7,122 nt of DNA, taken from assembly GCA_030427765.1 (NCBI GenBank), contig JAUICS010000065.1, positions 1-7,122 on the forward strand, in the 5' to 3' direction. Below, piece after piece: positions 6,064-7,122 of this stretch (position 1 is its first letter; the number at the start of each line of letters is the position of its first letter). This stretch comes from Alphaproteobacteria bacterium (GTDB lineage: Bacteria > Pseudomonadota > Alphaproteobacteria > Micavibrionales > Micavibrionaceae). The position numbers were made by a program, and so were the translations under genes. The notes beneath the pieces are model-generated. The model was not told the origin of the DNA, ran no database searches, and was given only the letters and a program-made list of their open reading frames with translations.

Positions 6064-6786
6064 ATGAAAGAACAAAACGACATAGATGTATATATTGGCG
6101 CGCGTTTGAAGAAACAACGCCAAAAACTAGGCATCAGTCAGAACCGTATTGCCGAGGAGCTCGGCGTATCGCACCAGCTTATCCAAAAGCAGGAGGCCGG
6201 TGAAACACGTATTTCGGCCAGCATGCTTTACCAAATGGCAAAAATTCTCAATCTTAATACCGATTATTTCTTCGAAGGTTACAATGATGTAACGGACAAT
6301 ATATCCACCCTGCCCCAAAAAGGTGATATTGTGAGAAGTAATATCAAGAACGGCTGGAATGTCCTGCTGATTGAAGACAATCCGGAAGATGAGATACTGT
6401 TTCGCAAATCAATCGATGCCTGTTTTCCGGAATATGATGTAAATTTACATGTCTCTCATAATGGACTTGAGGCCATGCAGTACCTTCGTCAAAAAGGCAT
6501 TGAAAACCGTGAAGGCGTAATTCCTGACATCATATTTCTCGACTTAAACCTGCCGCAGACAGACGGTTTATCGTTACTGAAAGAGGTCAAACAAGACCGC
6601 GATCTACGTTTTATTCCTATTGTTATTCTTACTAATTCGGTGAACGCGGAAGAAATGCTGAAAAGCTATCAGATGTTTGCAAGCGGATATATTTGCAAAT
6701 CATTCGACATCAATACATTTCGTGACAAGTTAAGGAATGTATTGAGTTACTGGATGACCATTGTTATAACGCCACAGAACTTTTAG
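6064..6786 (+). CDS. XRE-type DNA-binding domain fused to a CheY/Rcp1-like receiver domain
   Basis: A 240-residue fusion. Residues 11-71 are an XRE helix-turn-helix (ISQNRIAEELGVSHQLIQKQ, 24-43, then E..ETRISASMLYQMAKILN and YFFEG), of the type common in alphaproteobacterial regulators. A linker (72-96) leads to a receiver domain (98-230): acidic pair E104-D105, phosphoacceptor D160 in IIFLDLNLP, T190 in VILTN, and conserved K212, though the usual K-P is K-S here. The insert around GIENREGVIP and the ending LSYW resemble Rcp1-family receivers, which partner phytochrome-type kinases. Most response regulators have the receiver first; here the DNA-binding domain leads. The ATG at 6064 has a modest GGA (6052-6054). 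The gene starts 64 bases after the PRPP-synthetase-like gene on the same strand with no terminator visible between, so co-transcription is plausible. Expected role: phosphorylation-controlled transcription factor, target unknown. Confidence 0.92.
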   Translation: MKEQNDIDVYIGARLKKQRQKLGISQNRIAEELGVSHQLIQKQEAGETRISASMLYQMAKILNLNTDYFFEGYNDVTDNISTLPQKGDIVRSNIKNGWNVLLIEDNPEDEILFRKSIDACFPEYDVNLHVSHNGLEAMQYLRQKGIENREGVIPDIIFLDLNLPQTDGLSLLKEVKQDRDLRFIPIVILTNSVNAEEMLKSYQMFASGYICKSFDINTFRDKLRNVLSYWMTIVITPQNF

Positions 6787-7122
6787 GAAAAATTTTCAAG
6801 CTTAGTAGGAGTGAGCTTCGGATAGGTCACATAAAAACAGCTGCCATTTTCGCCATCTGATTCAACCCAAATTTCACCGCCCATTTTTTGCACCAGCTTC
6901 TTACAAATTGCCAAACCAATACCGCTGCCTTTAAAGTTACGTTGATCATGCAGACGATAAAACGGGTCAAAGATTTTACTTTGAAATTCTTTTGGCACCC
7001 CAATACCGTTATCCTTATATTGAAATTCCCATACATTTTCGCGCTCATGCGCCGTGATGGTTATTTCAGGCCTATCTGTACGATTAAATTTCAGGGCGTT
7101 CGTAATTAAATTCTGGCTAATA
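6783..7122 (-). CDS. Sensor histidine kinase, C-terminal ATPase part only
   Basis: The 112 visible residues before the stop are the catalytic ATP-binding (HATPase_c) domain, cut at its 5' side by the window edge. Motifs in order: N box NLITNALKFN, G1 box DNGIGVP, F box KIFDPFYRLHD, G2 box GSGIGLAICKKLV, then GGEIWVESDGENGSCFYVTYP. The F..IF.RLH and GIGLAICKK...GG.IWVES style is that of phytochrome-like and related hybrid-type sensor kinases. The sensor and phosphoacceptor-histidine domains lie outside the window. The open frame continues to the edge, so the GTG at 6998 is internal. Its TAA overlaps the stop of the convergent XRE-receiver gene, with no terminator hairpin between them. The receiver encoded next door is a natural candidate partner. 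Confidence 0.95.
   Translation of the reverse strand, partial: ISQNLITNALKFNRTDRPEITITAHERENVWEFQYKDNGIGVPKEFQSKIFDPFYRLHDQRNFKGSGIGLAICKKLVQKMGGEIWVESDGENGSCFYVTYPKLTPTKLENFS

Noticed and set aside
6783..6998. A short separate gene starting at GTG 6998
   Set aside because: The N box and G1 box of the histidine kinase continue in the same frame upstream to the window edge, so this is an internal codon.

Overview
The window looks like a stretch of an alphaproteobacterial chromosome of moderate, AT-leaning base composition. Three things point there. The XRE domain at 6064-6786 has the SQ..A..LGV....QK.E.G..R.SAS.LY..A..L form common in that class. A promoter matches the alphaproteobacterial heat-shock pattern CTTG-N18-nYTATNT. 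The small heat-shock gene carries a ROSE-type RNA thermometer, a device best known from rhizobial relatives. A genus cannot be read from the sequence. There are no rRNA or tRNA genes, insertion sequences or CRISPR arrays.

Layout. Positions 1-4056 are all minus strand, read right to left. They hold a DUF218/SanA-like membrane protein (3226-4056), a 495-aa protein I do not recognise (1630-3117), an IbpA-type Hsp20 (1013-1480) and a MoxR AAA+ ATPase cut by the left edge (1-822). Positions 4209-6786 are plus strand: a long, divergent PRPP-synthetase-like protein (4209-5999), then a fusion of an XRE DNA-binding domain to a receiver domain (6064-6786). From 6783 to the right edge a sensor histidine kinase comes in on the minus strand, convergent with the receiver gene and overlapping it at the stop codons.

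The best-supported regulation is at the Hsp20 gene. Reading along the minus strand there is a near-perfect CIRCE operator (1588-1614), a promoter that fits both sigma-70 and alphaproteobacterial RpoH patterns (1552-1580), a 65-nt leader that folds into two hairpins, the second sequestering the AGGAGG ribosome site with the bulged-G pairing of ROSE thermometers (1486-1543), the gene, and an intrinsic terminator (882-914).

Most unusual items: (1) the MoxR protein lacks about 15 residues exactly where the Walker B motif should be, with the frame preserved; (2) the PRPP-synthetase-like protein keeps nearly every family motif but is almost twice the normal length, with a helical insert of about 115 residues; (3) the XRE-receiver fusion sits tail to tail with a phytochrome-type kinase, suggesting a two-component pair whose output is a phage-repressor-like DNA-binding domain; (4) an inverted repeat fills the gap between a perfect TTGACA and a perfect TATAAT ahead of the PRPP-synthetase-like gene; (5) the unrecognised 495-aa protein has no cysteine and very few lysines.
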